64,000 nt of DNA from Rhabditoides inermis (lineage: Eukaryota; Nematoda; Chromadorea; Rhabditida; Rhabditidae), in assembly GCA_963966185.1 (NCBI GenBank), contig CAWZYM010000292.1, positions 124,001 to 188,000 on the forward strand. The letters are read 5' to 3'. Of this stretch, positions 44,834 through 58,598 are shown piece after piece. A program made the position numbers and the translations under genes. How positions within the stretch are numbered: the stretch's first letter is position 1; each line of letters opens with the position of its first letter. Under the pieces are notes generated by a model. The model ran no database searches and had not been told where the DNA came from. It worked only from the letters and a program-made list of their open reading frames with translations.

Positions 44834-45254
44834 TGTGATGCAACAAGTTGCATAAATGAATCAATATCAGACAGTAAAATGCTCACCCGAGTCAATGTAT
44901 ATGGGAGTGCTGTCCCTTGGCCGCGACATGTTGGTGAATCTCGAAAAAAGTGGATATTTAAAAAAAAAATGTATCGTACAATAAGAATGCGCGATAAAGA
45001 AAACATATAGGAGATAGACATACTACTGGTATTGTTGCAATAATATGGAGAGAGAAGATATCAATAGGAGTAGTGTGAGGGATGGAGGAAGAGAAATAGG
45101 AGGAGGAGGAGAGATAGAGATTCTGTAAGTGGGACATTCTCTCCACAGAAGAGATAGAGAGAGGTAGCAGATAGGGTGAGAGAGAGACGGGCACAGTGTC
45201 ACTATAGAAACGACTAGGGCTCATCAATTACCCATCTTCACTGTACTCACGATT

Positions 45255-45281
45255 TCTCTACCTCTCTCTCTCTTCCCCCTC

Positions 45282-45331
<50 letters not shown>

Positions 45332-45385
45332 CCCTTCTCTCTCTCCCTCTCTCTATCTTCCTCGCTCACTTTCTCTCTCTTCATT
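45255..45385. repeat. CT microsatellite
   Basis: (CT)n tract in M; the counterpart at about 60660-60720 is much shorter. Confidence 0.9.
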
Positions 45386-46331
45386 TTTAATGATAATCCC
45401 TTTTTCTTAATCCAAAGGCACTATTAATTTGCCACCCTCACATCTCGTACAGTTTCGAACTAACTTTATCGGTTCGAGTTTCGAGAGACAATAGAAAAAT
45501 GAGAGACGCGCAAGCGCTCGTCGTCTGCCTCTCCGCTCTCGCCACAGTCTCTCGCGCTTGAACTTGAACTCAAACCTACAGCCGTCAATAGAAGGCAATT
45601 TGGTAAAGTGTTAATGTTAGGCTCCAATGAGATGAATCATAGCGTTATTAATGCTATACTATACTAACTCTACGGCACATTTTTGCACTGGAAATAGAAA
45701 GTCGCGGATCTTTCTCGAGAATCGAGCTCTGATTAGTGTCTTACATGAGAAGTATTAAATGCTATTAAATGCCCTTAAACGCTCGGAATTGTACCAAATT
45801 GATATGATAGATAGACATAGAACAGAGACATTATGACAATATGAGACCTCTTTTTACACACTCTTATTGAAGCTCTAAATATTCGTGACAAACTGAAAAC
45901 AGTTTCAACTTGATCAGTTTTGATTTCATGAATTTGAATAAGGGAAATCATACATGTTATCGCGTCGCTGTCTCGCCCGCCTGTGGCAGGGCACAGCCAG
46001 AAAGACGCGACTCCTCTACGCCACGCCCCTTCCCCTCTCGCACCGGGTTCTCGAAACAAAACATGTGTGAAAAAATTGTGAAAATCATGAAAACGAATTG
46101 CTGAAACAGCTTTATGATAATATGGGACACAATATGGCAAGTTCAGTGGTGCAAATCTCATTTCGATCGGACGTCATTGAGTTAGTGAAAAATGTATACA
46201 ACGAAAGATGTCAATTTGAAACAGCTACTTTGCATATTATACGTATAAATCCAAAAATTCGTTTATCCATACTCAGTGTGATTTCTATCAAAACGGCTTC
46301 TTATCATGCTGAATCGTGTTTCTCGCATGGA

Positions 46332-46763
46332 CGATGATGAGATTAAAATATGCTTTTCGGGCAAATCATACATGCTGAATTTACTGGTGTTATTGATTTA
46401 TTTTTAGTTTGATCAGATTTGAGTTATTTTTAGTTTGATTTAGTTTGATTTTTAGTCGATATATAATCAATGCCACGCTATGTCACGGCCCGGTCCGGGA
46501 CGTCGCGGCCGAATGGTCAAAGCTTGTGATAGGGAAAGTATTAAATTTAAGTTTTAATTTCGGATGGTTTTAACACTGCGCCTGATTTTCCAAATTGTCT
46601 TCGCATCATCGGTGCTCGGAATCCGCGCTTCGCCCTACTGGTGCACTCCCAACAGGCTTAATCGGCGTCGCCTTATCGTCTCACAGTGAACGGCCTCAAT
46701 TCGAGAATCAGTTGATACTCCGCAGAAACTCATCTCCGAGCGGCGGCGGCGGTGACTTTCATT
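46332..46763. mobile_element. Insertion of about 430 bp present in M but absent from M'
   Basis: M' reads directly from the GAATCGTGTTT region into GTCGTCGGTTGGTCATT, whereas M has about 430 extra bases between the matching points. The extra part includes a segment inverted relative to 46852-46900. No clear terminal repeats recognised. Confidence 0.5.
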
Positions 46764-47513
46764 GTCGTCGGGTGGTCATTTGAGGGAGCGCGGGAAGAGG
46801 CAACCGGGGACGGGAAAAGGAAAAGTGTGTTGATGAGAAAATGAGAAAGAAGGCGCAGTGTTAAAACCATCAGAAATTAAAACTTCAATTAAATTCGGAA
46901 AATACTCTAATGCAAATTCTGACAACGCAGTTATGTTTTGATATCCTATGTCTATCTACCATATCAACTTGGTACAAATAAGTGGTTGTACTGCCCATGT
47001 TACATGTTAGCACTCCATATTGTAAGGGTGTATCGTGTATTATCAAAGGAGTAAGCAAAGATGATCATGTGCTACAAATATGCTACTTCTCATTCATAAC
47101 CGATAATATTTAGTTTGTATAGTAAAATGCTATAGAATTAAATTGAGGGTGGTTATGGATATCGAGTTTCGAGAACGAGAATCAACATTGTTATTATGCT
47201 GAACTGTTATTATGGTTTTTTTGGAACAACTAAGAAGTTTCACAGATCATTTGTGTAATTGCAGAGTGAAGCCTACGATGTACAATGTCTGGACCGTTAG
47301 AGTACCACTCTTGACGTGAAGAGCTTCGGGTTTACTTTGCTGGCGCCATAGCTGCTTCCACATGAGGGTACCTCCAGCCGCCTCACTGGTTACTCGGGAA
47401 GAATTCTTGTCGATGACCGAACATTCGGCGGCGGTGGGGCAAAATGAGGACCCGACCACACGCCGCGGGAAAAAGAAGAAGAATCGTTCACTATTTATGA
47501 AGATGCAACATCA

Positions 47514-47661
47514 ATGTTTGCATCATGCTCAACTGAGAGATATTTTGCGGAGAGAGGGCAGGTAGAAAACATATGTACCTGTCAGCCAACCATCCGTTCT
47601 CACCGCCAATCAATCAGTTCAACTTACGCTCACCCTACCGCCTGCTCTCTTCCTCTCTCTT

Positions 47662-47713
<52 letters not shown>

Positions 47714-50700
47714 CCTCTCTCTCCCTCTCTCTCTTTCTCTCCCTCTCTCTCTCCCTCCCTCTCTCTCTCGATAAGTAAAAAGTCTATTTATGAAACACTT
47801 TATTCTCCTATGCACACATGAAAGTTTCAAAACAAGTGGATTTATATCAGAGAGGGGTGGGAAGTGGGAATGTGGTCAGGAGTGTGAGTGCTGGAGTGAA
47901 ATAAAACACGGGAATGGCGATCATCTACTCATCAGAGCAGAGCATCCAGGCGAGAATTCCATGTGAAATCAGTTAGTTTCTTTTCAACAGCACACCACCG
48001 CTAATCGTGACGTTGGTTTTGCCCAGAACAGTACGCCAAAAGGGCAACTGCTGTCCCTAAAATAGTGGCACTATTATACTTTGGTTAGCGTTTTAAACAG
48101 CAAAAATCTATCTTTTTCTTCTTGATAAGTATTGTACACTACTCTAGACGTATTGTCGTATTTCAACGAACGTACTCTTGTGGAGTGTCTGGATCCTTGC
48201 GGCTTCGCACACGACTTCCGCCACATGCTTGGCGATTAGCTCCATGTTCATATCGAACTGAATGATAAGGATTACTTGTATAAGCATAATATATTAAACT
48301 ACCTTCCAAATTCGCGTTCACTGGTCCGTTCTCAGAGAGTTTTTTTTCGTACTATGCAGCTCCGAACCACAACGATGTCTAGATTCCAAGTTTTCGAAGT
48401 GCCAGTACGGGTGAAGCCTGTTCGAATCATCTGAACAATGTTTTTAATCGAGAATGGTGTTTCACAAAAGTACCTCCTTCCACTACATCCATATTTGAGT
48501 AAAACGACACAGCGCGAAGGAAATCGAACAGCGGTGTCTTTAAAAAATATTGTTGAAGAATCAAAGTTCAACACACACCTCAGTGTAATTCCACGCAGGC
48601 AGAAGACGATTAGTGTTCATGATTCTATCACATTGCAAATATAACAAAGGTATGACTTATTTCTCTATTTACGGACCTACACACATTACTGAACTCACCT
48701 CGCGTATTCTTCTCCACTGTGGTAGTTTCTCTGTGGATGAACGTTGTTGTTGTTCAATAGAGAAATAACATTCTAAATTAACTTTCTCGCTAATTATCTG
48801 AGACCCATAGTCTCTCACCAGGGATCTCTGGCATCGCATCAGTTCAACAAATCCATCATCCGTCACGAAACTTGCATTGCTTACTTGTCGTGTGGTCTTC
48901 TCTTCAATCAGTCCCTCATTCTTCAATTTGTATTCGGTCTCCTAGAATGCTCAGGGATAGATATCAAAATGTTTTCTACACGCACCGCCCACATCTCATG
49001 AGTCCAGAAGCCAGACGCTCCCGATCCAAAATATTTTCTGTATGCCAATTGGGGCGGTAGCGAATCTCTGGCGCGAACAGCGGGAGGGCAGTTGATCTAC
49101 ATATAGGGCAGTTCTCAGTTAGCGCCACAACCCTAGTCGTCATTGGCGCATAAGAATTGCGCCATAAATGAAGCATTTTGGCAGTGTAAACTTGAAAAAC
49201 GTGCTCTGGTAACATTACGCCAAATTAATGTTATATAAGCAAACAAAACGTTTTAAAGGTAGTGTAACCTCTGAACGCCACATTTCAAAACGGAGAAATT
49301 TGCATTATATAATATTTTCAGGAAAAACTTGATGATTGATGCATGTTACGTTCAATAATAATCATTTTTGAAATTCGCAAATTGTTAATTTAATCTACCG
49401 AAAGCTCCTATTAATTTGTCTTACGTCGTTTATCTCAGACCACGAAGTTACGGCGTTTAGCGGCGATATTTCAATGACAGCTGTTCGTTTGAATGTTTTG
49501 AGTTTTTTATTATTATTGCTCTTAATATTTATTATCTGAAATAATAAAAGGCCGGAAAACTGGGTTTTCCTCCTAAAACAGCTATGTAAGTAGTGGCAGA
49601 TTGTTCAAGTTGGTGCAAATTATGCACTTTTGACGGCCAAGGACCAATCTGAACGTTGATTCGCATTTATCACTCAGAAGTTGAAATGATATTTTTAAAT
49701 AATTATTGTATGAATTTAAATGCTATATTGTGGCAAAACATTCAAAAAAATATCGTCGATAAACGTGCTATGATTTGTTTCATAATCAGAATCAGAGGTT
49801 ACACTGCCTTAAATGAATCATAACCCACGTCACCGCGGAGAAATCTCCTGAACGTACGCAGACCGCATTCATTACCAATCATACTTATAAGAAAGAGACT
49901 GAAGAACATTCAATTAAACATGAACATTATTCATAAATGTACCTTAAAATCAGAAATTTCATCTTCTCGAACTCTAGATCGATCAGCATGCTACTGGAAC
50001 AGGTCAAGTGTATTGCGAATAGGAGCGTGTCAAGAGAACCTGTACGCGTCTCCGGCCCTGTCTCGTCCGTTCCTCCGATTCGGCTGTCGGTTCATCGCCA
50101 TCGGTCGCATACTCCCTCGACGCGTAGCCATGTCCTGTATTCCATGTACCATGTATTGTACAAAGATCGACAAAGTATCGACTAACCGCAAAGCGAGCTG
50201 TGAGAAGAGGGAGAGCTTGAGTGACCGATGTGACGCGCGGCTTCGGAGAGAGTGCTTTACAAAAAGCCACATCAAGGAACAACGAAAATCATGGAATTAC
50301 CTTGATGTCATTTCATCGGCCCAGTACCGTATACCTCCTACTGCCGTTCTAGCGCAGCATCCTGCATATCACGGCGCGCATCTCCATCGGGTTGTGATTG
50401 AAGTCGTATCTGAACGGGAGAGGATGTAGATGTGTCTCTAGAACGTATTCACGAACGCGAATGGGTTGTCTCAAGCTGTTATCAACAGACCCATCGCAGC
50501 GCACCTCCATCCACAAGACCAGTGATCCTGAACACATATACGTGACATGTAATGACTGATCAGATTCAGAAAACGGCGGAACGGAAAGGAGAACGAAAAG
50601 GAGAACACGAGAAAAAATGTCCGTACCCGTTGCCGATCCCATCTTGTTTCTACCACAAAAACGGGACTGTCCAAATGACTAAGTTTTTCGAAAAACTTGT

Positions 50701-53233
50701 GGGCATAGTCCTATAAAATCGTTTAAGGAAAACATGCAACTGTGGTAGAAACCTGGTAATGCTGGCCGTTTCTCGGCGCGGAATCCAGAATGATGACATG
50801 GCGAGTCGTATTTATCCATCGTATGAATACATGAAGCAGATGATCCAGTGGAAATCAAACTTTATCTGAAGAAAGTGTCCTGTGGGCGCACCCGGCAAAT
50901 ATATCTGAATGCATTGCATTTACTCAGAACAAATTGATTTAAATTCTCACTAAAGTCAGGAAGTGGTTTCTCTGCGCGAAGTTCCATCTATTCGACAGAC
51001 TGCGCATCATGACAAAAAAAACGTGCAGACTCGCCTACTGTCATCTGCAATTCAGATGGAGTTTATTGGCTGATGTTCTCAATCCACCATGAGGTTCGCA
51101 TTCTGTCGGTTTCCGGCTCTGCCACCTCCCCTCAGTCGTATCCACTTCTGGGCGCCTCGGACGCCTCGGATCGGAAAAACGGGATTTTCCACACAAAGTT
51201 TTTCGAAAAATTTGCGGCCGTAGTCCTATGAAATCTTTTAAGGCAAGTCATGTCACAGAGGTAGAAACCTGGTACTGCTGGTCGTTTCTCGACGAAAAAT
51301 CGACGAGGTGTCGTATTTATCAATCGTATTTATCAATGAATACATGACGCATTGGAATCAGTGAAAATTAAACTTTGTCAGAAGGAAATGCCCTGCAGGC
51401 GAACCCGGCAAATATATCTGAATGCGTTGCATTTACTCAGAACAAATTGATTTAAATTCGCACCGGTCTAATAGTGGTTTCTATGTACAAAGTTCCATCT
51501 ATTCGAAAGACTTCGTATCGTGACACAACATCGTGCGGACTCACCTACGGTCATCTGGAATTCAGATGGCGTTGATCTCTACTAACGAAATGATACTGAC
51601 GAAACGAAGCGATCGTAAGCGATACTCTAACAACATTGATTTTCCACCGTATATTTTACATTGATTGTCAGCCTAAACCAAGTAGATACGACAAAATAAT
51701 TCAATGTTCTCCAATCCTACAAGAAAAGCGTTCATACACTGCTGTCGTGCAATATCGCTATAAAAAACAATTTGTGTTCTCAGAAATAATTAACGCGGGA
51801 GATCCCCCAGCCCGATCTCTACCGTTTTGATATCGAAAATGGCCATGGAATTCAAGGACAGAACCGCGTTGGCAAAAGTAGCCTATGGGCATTCATCGGC
51901 CGAAAATCCGGCGTTAAAGTTTATTGTATCGCGTAACCTTATGTTATGGTCGTTCAATCACAGCCAGCGTGGCCGAATGGGTGTTCGTCTACTACGCAGG
52001 CGATGCGGCTTCCATCTTGCTTGTTTTCTCGCTTGTTTCCTTTTTGAATAGCTTTTGTTTTTTATGTCTTTTTTGTCTCTTCTTGACTACTTATGTTCTA
52101 CAGAACTTTAAGAGATATGACAACTATTGTGAAAACGGATTGCTATATAGTTATATCTATCGAAGTATCATCAGACTTGATAACGATTGATATCGATAAA
52201 ATCATGTCGACAAAGTGTTCAATGATGATAGCCTAACGGCAAGGCTCATTCAGAAATACGAGTCAGAGAGCGAACGTGCAAAAGCCAAAGAATGGAAGAA
52301 AGAGCGAATAACAACTCGACTTTAGATATCATAACAACATTGTTCTACTATGGGATACAACATGCTATCATTGTAATAACTCGAAAAGGAAATAAGAAAC
52401 AAAAGAAAAAGAAGAAAAAGAAGCAACGGCGATGGAAGCCGCATCGCCAGCTTACTAGACGAGCTTACTAGACTAGACCCATTCGGCCACTCTGGCTGTG
52501 GTCGAAGAGTCGTAAAGAAGGGGTTACCCCTTCGTAGGCTACTTTCGACTTTGCAGTTATGTTCCGAATTCCGATGGCCACCTTCGATACCAAAACGGTA
52601 AAGATCGGGTCTGGTGGAAAACTGTCCTTCCCTCGTTATCACATTAGGAACCACAACGTGAGTTGCAGAGAGCCCGGCGAAATCATGTAACATTTTCTCA
52701 CTGGACACATGACGTGCTCTTATTAGCATAGAACGATTCGCCATTTCGCGCTGATTCTAACGGTATCTCATTTATGGGATCATGTACCCTGTAAAGTAGT
52801 TAAAATCGGTAAAAAGTGATACGATGACGTCATATTTTGTTGATCTAGCCGCCATCGCTCAAAGTGAGTAATGAAAAATGCTAAATTAAGAGACGTATTT
52901 CATCGAGTACTTATCGATTACAGTCAAACAAAACCTAGTGGTACTATTATAAACGGATATGTTCATTATTTTTTGTATCGATGACGTCATCAGTGCTTTG
53001 ATCTAGCCGCCCTCTGTCGCACTTTCCCTATGTGAGCGCGCGCTTCGGGGCGCGGCGCCGTGCGGAATTAGAGCGCAATGTGAACTATGAACCCTACGAG
53101 CATTATATATTTTTGAAATCAGCTTTAAATGGACCACATTTATGAACTCATTGCTATACTATATCCAAATATTTGAAAATCGCATTGTGGTCCCTATTAT
53201 CACATACACTTTCTCTTTTACGGCAAGGCTCAT
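47514..53233 (-). repeat. Segment B, inverted copy of A
   Basis: Reverse complement of 38358-43514 plus a 552-bp transposon at 52645-53196. Near the palindrome axis it matches C at diagnostic sites; distally it matches A. Confidence 0.92.
52645..53196. mobile_element. hAT-like non-autonomous element (552 bp) near the palindrome axis
   Basis: Left end TAGGAACCACAACG and inverted right end CATTGTGGTCCCTA are imperfect inverted repeats of hAT type. Both sides carry TTATCACAT as a target duplication (8 bp if one T is counted in the element). Segment A at about 38380-38392 shows the empty site. Two copies of GATGACGTCAT-GATCTAGCCGCC lie inside. No transposase. Confidence 0.75.
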
Positions 53234-56200
53234 GGGATGCGGCTTCCATCGCCGTTGCTTCTTTTTCTTCTTTTTCTTTTGTTTCTTATTTCCTTTTCGA
53301 GTTATTACAATGATAGCATGTTGTATCCCATAGTAGAACAATGTTGTTATGATATCTAAAGTCGAGTTGTTATTCGCTCTTTCTTCCATTCTTTGGCTTT
53401 TGCACGTTCGCTCTCTGACTCGTATTTCTGAATGAGCCTTGCCGTTAGGCTATCATCATTGAACACTTTGTCGACATGATTTTATCGATATCAATCGTTA
53501 TCAAGTCTGATGATACTTCGATAGATATAACTATATAGCAATCCGTTTTCACAATAGTTGTCATATCTCTTAAAGTTCTGTAGAACATAAGTAGTCAAGA
53601 AGAGACAAAAAAGACATAAAAAACAAAAGCTATTCAAAAAGGAAACAAGCGAGAAAACAAGCAAGATGGAAGCCGCATCGCCTGCGTAGTAGACGAACAC
53701 CCATTCGGCCACGCTGGCTGTGATTGAACGACCATAACATAAGGTTACGCGATACAATAAACTTTAACGCCGGATTTTCGGCCGATGAATGTCCATAGGC
53801 TACTTTTGCCAACGCGGTTCTGTCCTTGAATTCCATGGCCATTTTCGATATCAAAACGGTAGAGATCGGGCTGGGGGATCTCCCGCGTTAATTATTTCTG
53901 AGAACACAAATTGTTTTTTATAGCGATATTGCACGACAGCAGTGTATGAACGCTTTTCTTGTAGGATTGGAGAACATTGAATTATTTTGTCGTATCTACT
54001 TGGTTTAGGCTGACAATCAATGTAAAATATACGGTGGAAAATCAATGTTGTTAGAGTATCGCTTACGATCGCTTCGTTTCGTCAGTATCATTTCGTTAGT
54101 AGAGATCAACGCCATCTGAATTCCAGATGACCGTAGGTGAGTCCGCACGATGTTGTGTCACGATACGAAGTCTTTCGAATAGATGGAACTTTGTACATAG
54201 AAACCACTATTAGACCGGTGCGAATTTAAATCAATTTGTTCTGAGTAAATGCAACGCATTCAGATATATTTGCCGGGTTCGCCTGCAGGGCATTTCCTTC
54301 TGACAAAGTTTAATTTTCACTGATTCCAATGCGTCATGTATTCATTGATAAATACGATTGATAAATACGACACCTCGTCGATTTTTCGTCGAGAAACGAC
54401 CAGCAGTACCAGGTTTCTACCTCTGTGACATGACTTGCCTTAAAAGATTTCATAGGACTACGGCCGCAAATTTTTCGAAAAACTTTGTGTGGAAAATCCC
54501 GTTTTTCCGATCCGAGGCGTCCGAGGCGCCCAGAAGTGGATACGACTGAGGGGAGGTGGCAGAGCCGGAAACCGACAGAATGCGAACCTCATGGTGGATT
54601 GAGAACATCAGCCAATAAACTCCATCTGAATTGCAGATGACAGTAGGCGAGTCTGCACGTTTTTTTTGTCATGATGCGCAGTCTGTCGAATAGATGGAAC
54701 TTCGCGCAGAGAAACCACTTCCTGACTTTAGTGAGAATTTAAATCAATTTGTTCTGAGTAAATGCAATGCATTCAGATATATTTGCCGGGTGCGCCCACA
54801 GGACACTTTCTTCAGATAAAGTTTGATTTCCACTGGATCATCTGCTTCATGTATTCATACGATGGATAAATACGACTCGCCATGTCATCATTCTGGATTC
54901 CGCGCCGAGAAACGGCCAGCATTACCAGGTTTCTACCACAGTTGCATGTTTTCCTTAAACGATTTTATAGGACTATGCCCACAAGTTTTTCGAAAAACTT
55001 AGTCATTTGGACAGTCCCGTTTTTGTGGTAGAAACAAGATGGGATCGGCAACGGGTACGGACATTTTTTCTCGTGTTCTCCATTTCGTTCTCCTTTCCGT
55101 TCCGCCGTTTTCTGAATCTGATCAGTCATTACATGTCACGTATATGTGTTCAGGATCACTGGTCTTGTGGATGGAGGTGCGCTGCGATGGGTCTGTTGAT
55201 AACAGCTTGAGACAACCCATTCGCGTTCGTGAATACGTTCTAGAGACACATCTACATCCTCTCCCGTTCAGATACGACTTCAATCACAACCCGATGGAGA
55301 TGCGCGCCGTGATATGCAGGATGCTGCGCTAGAACGGCAGTAGGAGGTATACGGTACTGGGCCGATGAAATGACATCAAGGTAATTCCATGATTTTCGTT
55401 GTTCCTTGATGTGGCTTTTTGTAAAGCACTCTCTCCGAAGCCGCGCGTCACATCGGTCACTCAAGCTCTCCCTCTTCTCACAGCTCGCTTTGCGGTTAGT
55501 CGATACTTTGTCGATCTTTGTACAATACATGGTACATGGAATACAGGACATGGCTACGCGTCGAGGGAGTATGCGACCGATGGCGATGAACCGACAGCCG
55601 AATCGGAGGAACGGACGAGACAGGGCCGGAGACGCGTACAGGTTCTCTTGACACGCTCCTATTCGCAATACACTTGACCTGTTCCAGTAGCATGCTGATC
55701 GATCTAGAGTTCGAGAAGATGAAATTTCTGATTTTAAGGTACATTTATGAATAATGTTCATGTTTAATTGAATGTTCTTCAGTCTCTTTCTTATAAGTAT
55801 GATTGGTAATGAATGCGGTCTGCGTACGTTCAGGAGATTTCTCCGCGGTGACGTGGGTTATGATTCATTTAAGGCAGTGTAACCTCTGATTCTGATTATG
55901 AAACAAATCATAGCACGTTTATCGACGATATTTTTTTGAATGTTTTGCCACAATATAGCATTTAAATTCATACAATAATTATTTAAAAATATCATTTCAA
56001 CTTCTGAGTGATAAATGCGAATCAACGTTCAGATTGGTCCTTGGCCGTCAAAAGTGCATAATTTGCACCAACTTGAACAATCTGCCACTACTTACATAGC
56101 TGTTTTAGGAGGAAAACCCAGTTTTCCGGCCTTTTATTATTTCAGATAATAAATATTAAGAGCAATAATAATAAAAAACTCAAAACATTCAAACGAACAG

Positions 56201-57986
56201 CTGTCATTGAAATATCGCCGCTAAACGCCGTAACTTCGTGGTCTGAGATAAACGACGTAAGACAAATTAATAGGAGCTTTCGGTAGATTAAATTAACAAT
56301 TTGCGAATTTCAAAAATGATTATTATTGAACGTAACATGCATCAATCATCAAGTTTTTCCTGAAAATATTATATAATGCAAATTTCTCCGTTTTGAAATG
56401 TGGCGTTCAGAGGTTACACTACCTTTAAAACGTTTTGTTTGCTTATATAACATTAATTTGGCGTAATGTTACCAGAGCACGTTTTTCAAGTTTACACTGC
56501 CAAAATGCTTCATTTATGGCGCAATTCTTATGCGCCAATGACGACTAGGGTTGTGGCGCTAACTGAGAACTGCCCTATATGTAGATCAACTGCCCTCCCG
56601 CTGTTCGCGCCAGAGATTCGCTACCGCCCCAATCGATATACAGAAAATATTTTCGATCTGGAGCGTCTGGCTTCTGGACTCATGAAATGTGGGCGGTGCG
56701 TGTAGAAAACATTTTGATGTCTATCTTTGAGCATTCTAGGAGACCAAACACTGATTGAAGAATGAGGGACTGATTAAAGAGAAGACTACATGGCAAGGGA
56801 GCAATGCGAGTTTCGTGACGGATGATGGATTTGTTGAATTGATGCGATGCCAGAGATCCCTGGTGAGAGGCTATGGGTTTTAGAAAATTAGGCTAGAAAG
56901 TTAATTTAGAATGTTATTTCTCTATTGAACAACAACGTTCATCCACAGAGAAACTACATACCACAGTGGAGAAGAATACGCGAGGTGAGTTCAGTAATGT
57001 GTGTAGGTCCGTAGATCGAATTAAATAAGTCATACCTTTGTTATATTTGCAATATGATAGAATCATGAACACGAATCGTCTTCTGCCTGCGTGGAATTAC
57101 ACTGAGGTGTGTGTTGAACTTTGATTCTTTAACAATATTTTTTAAAGACACCGCTGTTCGATTTCCTTCGCGCTGTGTCGTTTTACTCAAATATGGATGT
57201 AGTGGAAGGAGGTACTTTTGTGAAACACCATTCTCGATTAAAAACATTGTTCAGATGATTCGAACAGTCTTCACCCGTACTGGCACTTCGAAAACTTGGA
57301 ATCTAGACATCGTTGTGGTTCGGAGCTGCATAGTACGAAAAAAACGATCTGAGAACGGACCAATGAACGCGAATTTGGAAGGTAGTTTAATATATAATGC
57401 TTATACAAATAATTCTTATCATTCAGTTTGATATGAACATGGAGCTAATCGCCAAGCATGTGGCGGAAGTCGTGTGCGAAGCCGCAAGGATCCAGACACT
57501 CCACAAGAGTACGTTCGTTGAAATACGACAATACGTCTAGAATAGTGTACAATAGTTATCAAGAAGAAAAAGATTGATTTTTTGCTGTTTAAAACGCTCA
57601 CCAAAGTATAATAGTGACACTATTTTAGGGACAGCAGTTGCCCTTTTGGCGGACTGATCTGGGCAAAATCAACGTCACGATTAGCGGTGGTGTGCTGTTG
57701 AAATGAAACTGACTGATTTCACATGGAATTCTCGCCTGGATGCTCTGCTCTGATGAGTAGATGATCGCCATTTCCGTGTTTTATTTCACTACAGTACTCA
57801 CACTCCTGACCACATTCCCACTTCCCACCCCTCTCTGATATGAATCCACTTGTTTTGAAACTTTCATGTGTGCATAGGAGAATAAAGTGTTTCATAAATA
57901 GACTTTTTACTTATCGAGAGAGAGGGAGAGGGAGAGAGAGAGGGAGAGAAAGAGAGAGAGGGAGAGAGAGGGAGAGAGCGGGCGGG

Positions 57987-58560
57987 AGGGAGAGCGTCAG
58001 TTGAGCTGATTGATTGGCGGTGAGAGTGGATGGTCGGCTGTCAGAAATGTTCTCTACCTGCCCCCTCTCCCGTTCTCTGTCAGGTCGACTCGTGGCTGCT
58101 ATTGCATCCTGGCGCGAGAGAGCGTGGCGAAAGTGGGCGTGGCTAAAGGGTTGTGTATGGGAGAAATGACGGGATGAGAGGGAGAGCGTCAGTTGAGTTG
58201 ATTGATTTTCGGTGAGAGTGGATGGTCGGCTGGCAGAAATGTTCTCTACCTGCCCCCTCTTCCGTTCTCTGTCAGGTCGACTCGTGGCTGCTATTGCATC
58301 CTGGCGCGAGAGAGCGTGGCGAAAGTGGGCGTGGCTAAAGGGTTGTGTATGGGAGAAATGACGGGATGAGAGGGAGAGCGTCAGTTGAGTTGATTGATTT
58401 TCGGTGAGAGTGGATGGTCGGCTGGCAGAAATGTTCTCTACCTGCCCCCTCTCCCGTTCTCTGTCAGGTCGACTCGTGGCTGCTATTGCATCCTGGCGCA
58501 AGGGGGCGTGGTGAACGTGGGCGTGGCTTAAGGAGCGTGTATTTGAGAAATGACGAAGGG
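57987..58560. repeat. 192-bp minisatellite, three units
   Basis: The block containing AGAGCGTCAGTTGAG starts at 57991, 58183 and 58375, exactly 192 bases apart. Unit 3 is degenerate at its end. Segments A and B contain only one partial unit, so the array expanded in this arm. It creates a repetitive but spurious minus-strand reading frame. Confidence 0.85.
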
Positions 58561-58598
58561 GTGCATAATACTGTATACCTCCTTGTACCTCCGACGAA

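Larger units (their letters stand above)
43673..44929 (-). pseudogene. Inverted copy of the first three exons of the phosphatase-like gene
   Basis: Exons 44929-44887, 44657-44553 and 43812-43673 have the same lengths (43, 105, 140 nt), splice sites and encoded amino acids as 61041-61083, 61298-61402 and 61771-61910. I count six base differences, all silent, while introns and flanks differ by many substitutions and indels. The copy starts MSRPRDSTPIYIDS and is Ser/Pro-rich. The downstream phosphatase exons were not found beyond 43673, where segment A begins, so it is a partial gene. It could still be expressed as a short protein or joined to unknown exons. Confidence 0.65.
43522..52444 (+). 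repeat. Left arm of large palindrome (M plus B)
   Basis: Reverse complement of 53237-62966 apart from later insertions and tandem expansions. B and C positions sum to about 105681. The sequence between the arms (52445-53236) is about 790 bp, of which 552 bp is a later transposon. Landmarks pair across the axis: MITE 49256-49810 with 55871-56425, and phosphatase exon 43673-43812 with 61771-61910. Confidence 0.88.

Noticed and set aside
57911..58501. 196-residue minus-strand frame with three near-identical blocks.
   Set aside because: It exactly follows the 192-bp minisatellite (192 is divisible by 3), has no splice context, and the single-unit arms do not preserve it.
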